From: Epsilonproteobacteria bacterium UBA4036
Lineage (GTDB): Bacteria; Campylobacterota; Campylobacteria; Campylobacterales; Arcobacteraceae
Length of the DNA: 64,000 nucleotides
Reading direction: 5' to 3'
NCBI GenBank assembly: GCA_002382325.1
Contig: DGAG01000001.1
Coordinates: 1 to 64,000 of the forward strand
A model generated the notes under the pieces. That model saw nothing but the letters and a program-made list of their open reading frames with translations. It was not told where the DNA came from and ran no database searches. Shown piece after piece: positions 23,609-31,242 of the stretch. Each line of letters begins with the position of its first letter. Positions within the stretch are counted from its first letter, which is position 1. The translations under genes and the position numbers were made by a program.

Positions 23609-24411
23609 TTAAAATGATTATAATAACAGGACCTTGTGTTTTAGAAGAGAGAGATACCGTATTTAAAATTGCAGAAAAACTTAAACCTTTAAGTGAAGAT
23701 AAACGCGTAGAGTTTTATTTTAAAGCGTCGTTTGATAAAGCCAATCGTACGAGTATCAGTTCGTTTCGAGGACCAGGACTTGAAGAAGGTTTGAGAATTT
23801 TTGAAGAGGTTAAAAAAGAGTTTGGTTATCAAGTCGTAACCGATATTCATGAGTCGTATCAAGCCAGTATTGCCGCTGAGGTTGTGGATATTTTACAAAT
23901 TCCTGCGTTTTTGTGCCGACAAACCGATTTGCTTGTTGCTGCTGCTAAAACCAAAGCCAAAATCAACATCAAAAAAGGGCAATTTTTAGCCGCAGATTCA
24001 ATGAAACATCCGGTTGAAAAGGTGCTACAAACACGAGGTGTCAATGAAATTTCATATGAATTAAGCAAAGAAAATGGGGTTTGGTTATGTGAAAGAGGAA
24101 ACACTTTTGGGTATGGGGCGTTAGTCGTAGATATGCGAAACTTACTTTTGTTAAGAGAGTATGCTCCTGTGATTTTTGATGCCACACACAGTGTGCAAAT
24201 CCCAAGTACAGGAGGCACTACGGGTGGAAATTCTAAATTTGTACCCAGCATGGCAAAAGCTGCTGCTGCTGTTGGTGTGGATGGGTTTTTCTTTGAAACA
24301 CACATTGACCCAAGGGTCGCTAAAAGTGATGGACCCAATATGCTAAAAGTTGAAGATTTGTATAAAACAGTGGGAGATATTTTTGCCATTAAAGAGGCTT
24401 TGAATAATTAG
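23605..24411 (+). CDS. kdsA: 3-deoxy-D-manno-octulosonate 8-phosphate synthase
   Basis: KdsA condenses PEP and arabinose-5-phosphate to Kdo-8-phosphate for lipopolysaccharide. The 268-residue product has ITGPCVLEE, FKASFDKANRTS, FLCRQTDLL and FDATHSVQ in order. The start is either ATG 23605 (coupled to the preceding stop) or ATG 23614; both leave the catalytic core intact. Confidence 0.95.
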   Translation: MIKMIIITGPCVLEERDTVFKIAEKLKPLSEDKRVEFYFKASFDKANRTSISSFRGPGLEEGLRIFEEVKKEFGYQVVTDIHESYQASIAAEVVDILQIPAFLCRQTDLLVAAAKTKAKINIKKGQFLAADSMKHPVEKVLQTRGVNEISYELSKENGVWLCERGNTFGYGALVVDMRNLLLLREYAPVIFDATHSVQIPSTGGTTGGNSKFVPSMAKAAAAVGVDGFFFETHIDPRVAKSDGPNMLKVEDLYKTVGDIFAIKEALNN

Positions 24412-24479
24412 TGGTTAATAATGAATAATGAATAATTGTTGTATAATCGCAAACTATAAATAGAACGGACGGAGTAAAC
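24412..24479 (+). promoter_or_regulatory. Promoter region of ribH-nusB-pyrF
   Basis: TATAAT at 24442-24447 lies 33 bases before the ribH start; the -35 box is unclear. The ribH RBS is GGACGGAG. The stretch begins with heptamer-phased ATGAATA units like those at 5.5 and 8.1 kb. Confidence 0.5.
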
Positions 24480-24950
24480 ATGAAAATAATTGAGGGTAAA
24501 TTAAGCTTAAAAGGCAACGAAAAAGTTGCTATTATTAACGGACGATTTAATCATATCATTACCGATAGATTGGTTGAGGGAGCCAAAGATGCTTTTATTC
24601 GACACGGTGGAAATGAAGCCAATTTAGATTTGATTTTAGTGCCAGGAGCATTTGAAATTCCATTTGCACTCGAACGTGCATTAAGCAGTGGAAAATATGA
24701 CGCTATTTGTTGTGTAGGAGCAGTGATTCGAGGGGCAACACCTCATTTTGATTACATTTCAGCAGAAGCGACAAAAGGGATTGCAACCGTGGGATTAAAG
24801 TATGGTAAACCCGTTGCTAATGGTGTTTTAACAACGGACAGCATTGAACAAGCCATCGAGCGAGCTGGAAGCAAAGTAGGAAACAAAGGTGCTGAAGCGA
24901 TGGTAACAATCATTGAGATGCTGGATTTATACAGCGAAATGGGGAAATAA
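24480..24950 (+). CDS. ribH: 6,7-dimethyl-8-ribityllumazine synthase
   Basis: The 156-residue protein is the penultimate enzyme of riboflavin synthesis, forming an icosahedral or pentameric capsid. Motifs [28 protein letters not shown] and [14 protein letters not shown] are all present. It is followed one base later by nusB, an arrangement common in many bacteria. Confidence 0.96.
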   Translation: MKIIEGKLSLKGNEKVAIINGRFNHIITDRLVEGAKDAFIRHGGNEANLDLILVPGAFEIPFALERALSSGKYDAICCVGAVIRGATPHFDYISAEATKGIATVGLKYGKPVANGVLTTDSIEQAIERAGSKVGNKGAEAMVTIIEMLDLYSEMGK

Positions 24951-24951
24951 A

Positions 24952-25344
24952 TTGGCAACAAGAACACAAGCACGAGAGTCTGTCATTGGGTTGTTGTATG
25001 CGTACGATTTAGGAAATGAAAAAATTGCACTTTTTGTTGATGAAATTTTAGAAGATAAAAAAATCCGAAACAAACAAAAAGATTTTGCGTTGAAATTGTT
25101 TAATGGTGTAATCGATAATCTTAGTACAATTGATACTGAAATTATTTCACATCTTGACAAAAGAGGATTAGACGATATAGGTTCCGTTGAAAAATCGATT
25201 TTACGATTAGCAACGTATGAGATTTTATTTGAAAATTTAGATAAGCCTATTATCATCAATGAAGCCATAGAGTTATCAAAACGATTAGCAGGAGATAATG
25301 CCCCTAAATTTGTCAATGGTATTTTAGATAAGGTGCATAAATGA
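24952..25344 (+). CDS. nusB: Transcription antitermination factor NusB
   Basis: The start is TTG 24952, one base after the ribH stop, giving the family N-terminus MATRTQARESVIGLLYAYDL. An ATG at 24913 in the same frame lies inside ribH and only adds non-conserved residues. At 130 residues the protein has normal length and ends with LAGDNAPKFVNGILDKV. It binds boxA RNA with S10, fitting the boxA-like sites in the rRNA operon. Confidence 0.93.
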   Translation: MATRTQARESVIGLLYAYDLGNEKIALFVDEILEDKKIRNKQKDFALKLFNGVIDNLSTIDTEIISHLDKRGLDDIGSVEKSILRLATYEILFENLDKPIIINEAIELSKRLAGDNAPKFVNGILDKVHK

Positions 25345-26024
25345 AATTGTGTGTGGCTTTAGATTTACCCAGCGAAAAAGAGAATTTAGAACTTGTACAA
25401 AAAATTAAAGAGCATGACGTTTGGTTAAAAGTAGGGCTTCGTGCATTTATTCGAGATGGGTATGCGTTTTTGGCTCAATTAAAAGCAATTAACCCCAATT
25501 TTAAAATCTTTTTGGATTTAAAACTGCATGATATTCCCAATACCATGGCAGATGCCGCACAAGAGATTGCTCAATTTGGCGTTGATATGTTCAACGTTCA
25601 TGCCAGTGCAGGAAAAGTTGCCATGCGTGAAGTCATGCAACGACTTCAAGGTTGTGAAAAACAGCCCATAGTATTAGCCGTGACCGCACTTACGAGTTTT
25701 GATGAAACCAATTTTCAAGCCGTTTACAATCAAGACATTGCGTCAAAAGCCACACAATTTGCAAAAGATGCGTTTGAAAGTGGTATTCATGGAGTGGTGT
25801 GTTCGGCTTTTGAAAGCAAAGCCATCAAGGAAAACACTTCCCAAGAGTTTATTACTTTATGTCCGGGTATTCGTCCTTTTGGAGAAGAGTCAGGTGATCA
25901 AAAACGGGTTGCCAATGTTGCACTTGCCCAGCAAGAATTGGTTGATTTTATCGTCGTTGGACGCCCCATTTATCAAAGTGTGGAGCCTTCAAAAACCGTC
26001 AAAGCAATTTTAGAGAATATCTAA
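25341..26024 (+). CDS. pyrF: Orotidine 5'-phosphate decarboxylase
   Basis: The 227-residue protein catalyses the last step of UMP synthesis. The catalytic motif FLDLKLHDIPNTM (K and D tetrad) lies near residues 57-69. CPGIRPFGEESGDQKRV and VVGRPIY form the phosphate-binding loops. It overlaps nusB by four bases (ATGA). Confidence 0.95.
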   Translation: MKLCVALDLPSEKENLELVQKIKEHDVWLKVGLRAFIRDGYAFLAQLKAINPNFKIFLDLKLHDIPNTMADAAQEIAQFGVDMFNVHASAGKVAMREVMQRLQGCEKQPIVLAVTALTSFDETNFQAVYNQDIASKATQFAKDAFESGIHGVVCSAFESKAIKENTSQEFITLCPGIRPFGEESGDQKRVANVALAQQELVDFIVVGRPIYQSVEPSKTVKAILENI

Positions 26025-26031
26025 AATTCTT

Positions 26032-26062
26032 TTGACAATTTAAGCGTTGTTTTAACTAAACT
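26032..26062 (+). promoter_or_regulatory. Candidate promoter of tRNA cluster
   Basis: A consensus TTGACA at 26032-26037 is followed 17-19 bases later by a weak -10 (CTAAAC/TAAACT). It lies about 27 bases before tRNA-Ser. Confidence 0.4.
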
Positions 26063-26088
26063 TTACTAAAATTACACCCTCAAATCAA

Positions 26089-26179
26089 GGACAGATGGGT
26101 GAGTTGGCTGAAACCACCTCCCTGCTAAGGAGACGTACTGGCAACGGTACCGAGGGTTCGAATCCCTCTCTGTCCGCCA
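26089..26179 (+). tRNA. tRNA-Ser (GCT)
   Basis: The 91-base cloverleaf has acceptor GGACAGA/TCTGTCC, anticodon loop CTGCTAA, a long variable arm, GGTTCGAATCC T-arm and an encoded CCA. The long variable arm identifies a class II serine tRNA reading AGC/AGU. Confidence 0.96.
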
Positions 26180-26209
26180 TTTGTTTCATTGAAATTTTAA
26201 TAAAAAATC

Positions 26210-26286
26210 GGGTCATTAGCTCAGCTGGTTAGAGCACTCGGCTCATAACCGAGTGGTCGAAGGTTCGAGTCCTTCATGACCCACCA
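26210..26286 (+). tRNA. tRNA-Met (CAT), elongator type
   Basis: The 77-base cloverleaf has acceptor GGGTCAT/ATGACCC, anticodon loop CTCATAA and an encoded CCA. The paired 1-72 position argues against an initiator. A CAU anticodon could also be tRNA-Ile modified with lysidine; the sequence alone does not decide. Confidence 0.93.
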
Positions 26287-26355
26287 CTTTAAAGTACTAT
26301 TTTATGGTACTTTACTGAAGTTAAATACTTCAATATTTATCTTAAGGTTTGTTTG

Positions 26356-26379
26356 GGTAACACCTTAGGTAACACTTTA
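26356..26379 (+). repeat. Tandem 12-bp repeat before tRNA-Gly
   Basis: GGTAACACCTTA is followed directly by GGTAACACTTTA (11 of 12 identical), three bases before tRNA-Gly. It may be a remnant of an integration event at this tRNA cluster. Confidence 0.4.
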
Positions 26380-26381
26380 AT

Positions 26382-26458
26382 GCGGGAGTAGCTCAGTTGG
26401 CTAGAGCTTCTGCCTTCCAAGCAGATTGTCGCGAGTTCGAGTCTCGTCTCCCGCTCCA
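26382..26458 (+). tRNA. tRNA-Gly (TCC)
   Basis: The 77-base cloverleaf has acceptor GCGGGAG/CTCCCGC, anticodon loop CTTCCAA and an encoded CCA. It is the last core gene before the accessory island, a position typical for island integration. I did not find a repeat of its 3' end elsewhere in the window. Confidence 0.96.
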
Positions 26459-26666
26459 TTTTAGATAAAAATTATCATAGGTATAAATACTTTACAAACA
26501 ATTTAATATTATAAATTAATGTATATATTTTATTAAATATGTACATTAATACAAAACAATTGTTCCTTCTGATTCTTTTTAAATATTTAATAGTTCTTAT
26601 TAGGTCTTATTTTTTCTTTTAAATTCTTTATTTACTAATCCCATAAAATCAAATATAATAGCTCCA

Positions 26667-26764
26667 TAAATATTTAGAGCTTGGTAGGCACACAATCTGC
26701 TTGATTTGTTTATCTCTCATAAACTATCAAGCTCTAAGTATTTATTTTAGATTGTGTGACTACC
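26667..26764 (+). repeat. Interleaved inverted repeats (A-B-A'-B')
   Basis: A (26667-26683) pairs with A' (26728-26744) at 16 of 17 positions. B (26683-26698) pairs with B' (26749-26764) at 15 of 16. The order A-B-A'-B' cannot fold as two nested hairpins; as RNA it would make a pseudoknot. No protein gene explains it. Confidence 0.6.
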
Positions 26765-26816
26765 AACTATACAATCTAATTTACTTACTCATCAAATTTA
26801 TTTTAATGTTAAATAT

Positions 26817-27210
26817 AAAAAGCCACTTATTGTTGGAAGATATTTTTGTATTTGATAAAAGGAGATAAATAATAGCCCGAGAAAGTTTGGCGACCGCACG
26901 AGCTATTAAATAATAGACCAACATTATAACAAAAAAATACCATATTATCAATATTTATCCAAAAATTAAAAAGCAACTTAATTGTTGAGAATAAAGTATT
27001 GTCTGTTGTTTTGATAGGCATAATCTCTTGTGTCTGGTGAAGTAGCTATCTATGAGGCTTATTCTAGTTGTAAAGTATCTCATAAAAACGCCATTTAGTG
27101 AACAAATAAAAAAGGGACCGTACATCGGTTGTAGTGAAGTGGGAAACCATTGAAGCTGATAAGGGACTATATGCAGGTATGGCGTAGTGTTTGATACTAG
27201 ATTCTCAACC
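26817..27210 (+). repeat. Two tandem copies of a structured non-coding module
   Basis: Both copies start alike: AAAAAGCCACTTATTGTTG at 26817 and AAAAAGCAACTTAATTGTTG at 26968. Copy 1 closes with the stem TGTTGG (26831-26836)/CCAACA (near 26918-26923) and has an inner TAATAGC/GCTATTA stem. Copy 2 closes with GTTGAGAAT (26984-26992)/ATTCTCAAC (27201-27209). Outer arms around a long interior resemble retron-type or other compact ncRNAs, but no reverse transcriptase is near. Confidence 0.4.
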
Positions 27211-27400
27211 AAGCTTGAGGCAATTTTTCTAAGTCTAGTTGTATAACCTTACTTTGACCCACAAATCACAGATATAACCTACAATGATAATGATATGTTA
27301 ATATATGGTATCGCATTACCCACCATGAAGCCTTGTTAGTATGAGCATGAAAAAATACTGACTTTAGCGATTGAGACTCATTCCGAGGGTATAAATCAAA

Positions 27401-27437
27401 CAAAAGCTTGGAACTATTTAAGCAGGCCAAGCTTTTG
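27401..27437 (+). repeat. Perfect 11-bp inverted repeat
   Basis: CAAAAGCTTGG (27401-27411) and CCAAGCTTTTG (27427-27437) form a perfect stem with a 15-base loop. It may be a terminator for the preceding non-coding module. Confidence 0.5.
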
Positions 27438-27492
27438 TTCGCTCCTAAGATCTAAATCCATGGTATAGTATTTCTTTAAAAAACTATTAGAA

Positions 27493-27714
27493 TTATTTTT
27501 TCAATGAATATAAATATATCCTAAACGCAATCAATGTTGAAATTACATCTAAATACATGATTGAGTGAATAGAAAAATATTCAATCGCAACACCACCTAA
27601 TAATGCTCCTAAAGTAAATCCAAATTGTACAAATGAACTGTTTAAACTTAACAGTATTGAAGCGTGAGTTGATACAATTTTCGTTAGATTCAATCTTTGT
27701 GTTGGTCCAAACAT
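27493..27714 (-). pseudogene. C-terminal fragment of an MFS transporter
   Basis: The 73-residue product carries two hydrophobic helices with GFTLGALLGGVAIEYFSI, the pattern of the last two helices of a major-facilitator transporter. About 320 upstream residues are missing. It is a decayed remnant at the island edge. Confidence 0.6.
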
Positions 27715-27778
27715 CTAAATAGAATAAAAATTTCAATAAATAATATGTATAATTGAGATTATATTTTAAGGAGTTTAC

Positions 27779-28459
27779 TTGAAAGTATTAAGAAGAGATT
27801 TTGTAGAAGAAGGAACACGGTCTTATTGTAATAATAGACCTTTAACTTCATGTAAAGCTTATATTATGATTGATGCTGAAGGTATAATTCATTATGCAGG
27901 AAAGTCTTGTGCAGAACAATATGCACCTTCTACAAACTTTACTAATGTACCTGACTTAACAAAAGGATTAATACATAATAATGAAGGCAATAATTTTGGT
28001 GGACATGCAGGTGGTGGTAATGTTGCTGGAAGAAATAGTAGAGATAGCGAATTGGCTAATGCAATAACATATTTAATGTTAAGAGAAGAATATCTTATAG
28101 GATATGAAATTATTGATAAGTATAAGTTTAATAAGTTGACAGATTTATATCAGCAATATAAATGTAATAATATTTTAACGGATAAAGAGGTTGAAAGTAT
28201 TTTATTTTATGAGAAGAACTCAAAAAAAATGAATAAAAAATTATCCCTCAAAAATTTAAGTAATTGTTATGCATATGATTTTATTTTAAATAGAGCTATG
28301 GTTCATACCGAAGATACAGATTATTTTGAAGGTTTATTAGATGGTTTAAAAAAATATGCTAATTTAACTGTAAATCAAATCAATGGATTAGAAAATTGGT
28401 TTGAATATATTCCAGAAATGCAAAATTGTAGATTACGTGTATTTGAAAATAATAATTAA
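27779..28459 (+). CDS. Unknown protein with cysteine motif, paired with HNH gene
   Basis: The 226-residue protein starts at TTG 27779, seven bases after a strong AAGGAG. The N-terminal region has CNNRPLTSCKAYIMIDAEGI followed by IHYAGKSCAEQYA, a cysteine arrangement like a small zinc-binding domain. A glycine-rich patch (GGHAGGGNVAGRN) follows, and the rest is helical. I do not recognise the family. It is nine bases upstream of the HNH gene, so the two form an operon and probably one system. Confidence 0.65.
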   Translation: MKVLRRDFVEEGTRSYCNNRPLTSCKAYIMIDAEGIIHYAGKSCAEQYAPSTNFTNVPDLTKGLIHNNEGNNFGGHAGGGNVAGRNSRDSELANAITYLMLREEYLIGYEIIDKYKFNKLTDLYQQYKCNNILTDKEVESILFYEKNSKKMNKKLSLKNLSNCYAYDFILNRAMVHTEDTDYFEGLLDGLKKYANLTVNQINGLENWFEYIPEMQNCRLRVFENNN

Positions 28460-28468
28460 AGGATTAAT

Positions 28469-29314
28469 ATGAATGAAATACCAAAAAGATTAACTCCTAC
28501 AAAGGATACACTAAGGCAGATATTTGTTTTATCTGGAAATAATTGTGCATTTCCTGGTTGTAATAGGTTAATGTATAATCAAGAGGGAAATTTTGTTGGT
28601 CAAATTTGTCATATTGAAGCTGCAGAACCTAGAGGTGAAAGGTTTAATCCTCATATGACGAATGATCAAAGAAGAAATCCTGAGAATCTTGTTTTAATGT
28701 GTTATGAACATCATATTGAAACAAATAAAGTAGAAAAGTATACTACATCTGTCATGAGACAAATAAAATTTAACCATGAAAAAGGCTACAAGAATTGGGA
28801 AAATAGAGTAATTAATAATATGTATAATTCTTTTTCAGATGTAACTCAAAGTATTACATATAATAAAGTAAATACATTAAAAAATATATTTAATATAAAA
28901 GATATAGGTGTTTGGACAGAAGATGAAGTAGAAGAGTATACAGATATATTTAATAAAGAATTAGAAGTTTTTAAATCGATGTCTCCTGATGCAATAAATC
29001 TATTTAAAATTGCATTTTCAAGAGCATCTACTGATAAAAATATTTTAGAGTTTCCAATAGGTGATATGCTTTTATTTGTTTGTCCTAATGAGTTATTTAG
29101 AGTAATTAATATAGACTCCAATTCTTTTAAATCTATCGCTGATGAACTTATCCGTAACAAGTTTTTAACCTATAATGATGATGAAAATATGTTTTTTCTT
29201 AGAAGTAATGACCCTAATATTAATTTTTGGTACTTTTTTAAACTATATGAAGAACAGACAGGTGCAGATTTTAGTTATATGTTTAGTAGTTTAGATTTTT
29301 CATATTTAGGATAA
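28469..29314 (+). CDS. HNH endonuclease
   Basis: The 281-residue protein has an N-terminal HNH domain: CAFPGCNRLM (CxxxxC zinc pair, about 27-36), QICHIEAAEPRGERFNP (catalytic histidine) and NPENLVLMCYEHHIETNK. This form is common in defence nucleases such as CBASS Cap5. The C-terminal 170 residues are helical and unrecognised, not clearly a SAVED sensor. With the upstream cysteine-motif protein it forms a two-gene unit; a defence role is inferred. Confidence 0.8.
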   Translation: MNEIPKRLTPTKDTLRQIFVLSGNNCAFPGCNRLMYNQEGNFVGQICHIEAAEPRGERFNPHMTNDQRRNPENLVLMCYEHHIETNKVEKYTTSVMRQIKFNHEKGYKNWENRVINNMYNSFSDVTQSITYNKVNTLKNIFNIKDIGVWTEDEVEEYTDIFNKELEVFKSMSPDAINLFKIAFSRASTDKNILEFPIGDMLLFVCPNELFRVINIDSNSFKSIADELIRNKFLTYNDDENMFFLRSNDPNINFWYFFKLYEEQTGADFSYMFSSLDFSYLG

Positions 29315-29415
29315 TATAAACTACTACCAAATAACTGTCTCATAAGTAGTAAATGAAACTAAATTTTTACAGAATCACTCATTCACACTTGTAAATAATC
29401 TAAACTTACTTTTTG

Positions 29416-29532
29416 CTAGTTAAAGTTTATTGACATAGCTTCTTCAATAGTTTTTTTAACTTCCGTAGGAAGTATAAAACCATCAGCAAGGGTTGCATTG
29501 ATGTAAAACGAATTGTATAATTGTGTAGCCAA
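29416..29532 (-). pseudogene. Short coding remnant
   Basis: A 38-residue frame starting at TTG (LATQLYNSFYINATLADG ... IEEAMSINFN) reads like the C-terminus of a protein. It lacks a clear start signal and is probably debris. Confidence 0.25.
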
Positions 29533-29545
29533 CTAAGATAAAGCA

Positions 29546-29770
29546 ATGCAAGAAGGTGTAAATAAGTTCCTTGATATTTTAAATATGCTAGAAAAGCAAA
29601 CAGAAGAAAATATCAAAATATTTTTAAATCAATTTTGCCAAGAAGAAATCATTGATATTAACAATGACATAGGAAAACAAGATTTTATTGATCTATTATC
29701 ACAAACTTATTCTGGAAAAATATTACTAATCACATATAGCAAAAATGAATTAATCGATTTTTTAAAATAG
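29546..29770 (+). CDS. Small acidic hypothetical protein
   Basis: The 74-residue helical protein (pattern LDILNMLEKQTEENIKIFL, then QDFIDLLSQTYSGKILLITY) has only a weak ribosome-binding site (AAGATAAAG). It lies in otherwise decayed DNA between the HNH gene and the recombinase. Its reality is uncertain. Confidence 0.4.
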   Translation: MQEGVNKFLDILNMLEKQTEENIKIFLNQFCQEEIIDINNDIGKQDFIDLLSQTYSGKILLITYSKNELIDFLK

Positions 29771-30315
29771 GTATATAGTTAATAAAACTTTTTTTATCTG
29801 TTTTAGCAAATCAATTTATGTAAACTCTCTTGTAAACAGTATGTAAACTTTTCAGTAAAATGAAATTTTTACAACTGTAAACTCAAATCATTATAACAAT
29901 CGATACTATCATCACTTTCAGAAATCACTCAAAAAAAAGGAAACGGGAGAAAATTTAACACGCTCAAGTCAAAATAAAATAAGAGCGGATATAGTTTACA
30001 AATTCCTTGCTACAATAAACTTTTACTTACTTGTAGATTACAAGCATTGACGAGCACAATGACCTAAAGCTTAAGTTGTTTTTAGCCATCTGAATGCTAA
30101 AAGTTAAGTTGAAAAGTTTACCTGAATCTTTACAATTTATACTATTTTAAAAACAGTGAAGCCCTTACGTGGTAAGTGCAGACTTTAAACTGCAAAGTAT
30201 TCAAATTACTCTAAGTTGATATTTGTTTGAGGCTTTTCAAAGATAAATAAAAAGCAGAATGACTTAACACATACCTGTATTTTAGAGGCAGGAAAACCAA
30301 ATAAAAGAAATAACC
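29771..30315. other. Upstream region of recombinase with repeated TGTAAAC motifs
   Basis: This 545-base stretch has no gene. TGTAAACT/A occurs at 29819, 29831, 29842 and 29876, and related GTTTAC words at 29995 and 30116 in the opposite sense. Such clusters are typical of arm-type integrase or Xis sites, or of iterons. The remainder shows nothing definite. Confidence 0.45.
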
Positions 30316-31242
30316 ATGAGAGGAAGTGTATATTACCAAACAGCTGAACTTACAAAGCTCATATTTGTAGAAGGTGCTAAAAAGATTGATAGAGTCAATA
30401 AAGATCATGAACATTATCAATGTGTGGCTTCGTATAATACTATGGATTCATATCGTAGTGTTTGGAATAACTTTTTTAACTATCTAAAAGAGCATTTTAA
30501 ATTAAAAAACTGTGAACTTATTAATGAAGAACATGTTAAAAATTATATTGAATATAAAATAGAATACTACCCAAGTAAACAGTATTTAGAAAAGATAACC
30601 TCCGCATTGGGTAAACTAGAATTGGCTTTAAATAAGTACTCAAAATTAAAATACTCCATAAATCCAATTGCCTATGATTTTAAAATTCGACAAGAGCTTT
30701 TAAATCATGCAAGAGATTATAAACTTGTTGCCAATAACTATAATAACCGAGTCTATGATAAACCATTGGAAATCATTAACTTGCTCTCTTGTGAAGAACA
30801 TAAAATTGCAGCACTGATTCAACTTGAAGGAGGAGCAAGAGCTGAAGGGGTTACATTAATAAAATACAGCCAGATAAAATACTTTAGAAAAGATGAAATT
30901 ACTAAAAAAGATGTAGGTGTTATTGAAACAAAAGAGAAAGGTGGTAAAGTAGGGGATGTTCAAACTTCTAAACAAACACTTATTCTTTTGGGTAACTATT
31001 TAGAAGATAATGAATTAGAAGTTTTTAAAATCAAATACCAAGATTATGTGAATGATATAAAACAAGCCTGCTTACAACTTAATATTAAACATCAAGGTAC
31101 TCATGGCTTTAGATGGACCTTTGCACAAAACAGAGTAAGAGAGTATCAAAAATATGGATACTCCTATGAACAAGCTTTACAAGGTGTTTCTTGGGAAATG
31201 AAACACTTTAGGGCAAGTATTACGGAGCATTATTTGGGGTAA
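30316..31242 (+). CDS. Tyrosine recombinase (integrase-like)
   Basis: The 308-residue protein has an N-terminal SAM-like core-binding region (SYRSVWNNFFNYLKEHF) and a C-terminal catalytic domain. Visible catalytic elements are GGARAEGVTLIKYSQI (Arg I), a lysine in KEKGGKVGD, THGFRWTFA (HxxR), and the end WEMKHFRASITEHYLG, matching the GH....T..Y(L)G pattern with the nucleophilic tyrosine three residues from the C-terminus. It is the only integrase in the window and could have mobilised the island or a smaller unit. Confidence 0.75.
   Translation: MRGSVYYQTAELTKLIFVEGAKKIDRVNKDHEHYQCVASYNTMDSYRSVWNNFFNYLKEHFKLKNCELINEEHVKNYIEYKIEYYPSKQYLEKITSALGKLELALNKYSKLKYSINPIAYDFKIRQELLNHARDYKLVANNYNNRVYDKPLEIINLLSCEEHKIAALIQLEGGARAEGVTLIKYSQIKYFRKDEITKKDVGVIETKEKGGKVGDVQTSKQTLILLGNYLEDNELEVFKIKYQDYVNDIKQACLQLNIKHQGTHGFRWTFAQNRVREYQKYGYSYEQALQGVSWEMKHFRASITEHYLG

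Larger units (their letters stand above)
26459..27492. other. Non-coding, decayed stretch with structured repeats
   Basis: About 1 kb lacks a convincing gene. It holds interleaved inverted repeats (26667-26764), two similar structured blocks (26817-26925 and 26968-27210), a +-strand segment near 27250-27480 that reads partly as coding but with an in-frame stop, and a perfect inverted repeat at 27401-27437. The segment 26817-27230 is visibly richer in G and C than the flanks, which suggests a structured RNA or a transposon remnant. Confidence 0.5.

Noticed and set aside
23859..24389. 176-codon minus-strand frame opposite kdsA
   Set aside because: Shadow frame of a well-identified gene.
26817..27210. 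Retron msr-msd region
   Set aside because: Closing arms are suggestive, but there is no reverse transcriptase (no xxDD motif protein) nearby.
26817..27210. tmRNA, RNase P RNA or SRP RNA
   Set aside because: None of the conserved cores of these RNAs (for example tRNA-like ends, GAGGAAAGUCC) is present.
26955..27212. 85-codon minus-strand frame
   Set aside because: It covers the structured block with closing stems and has no RBS or recognised domain; more likely non-coding.
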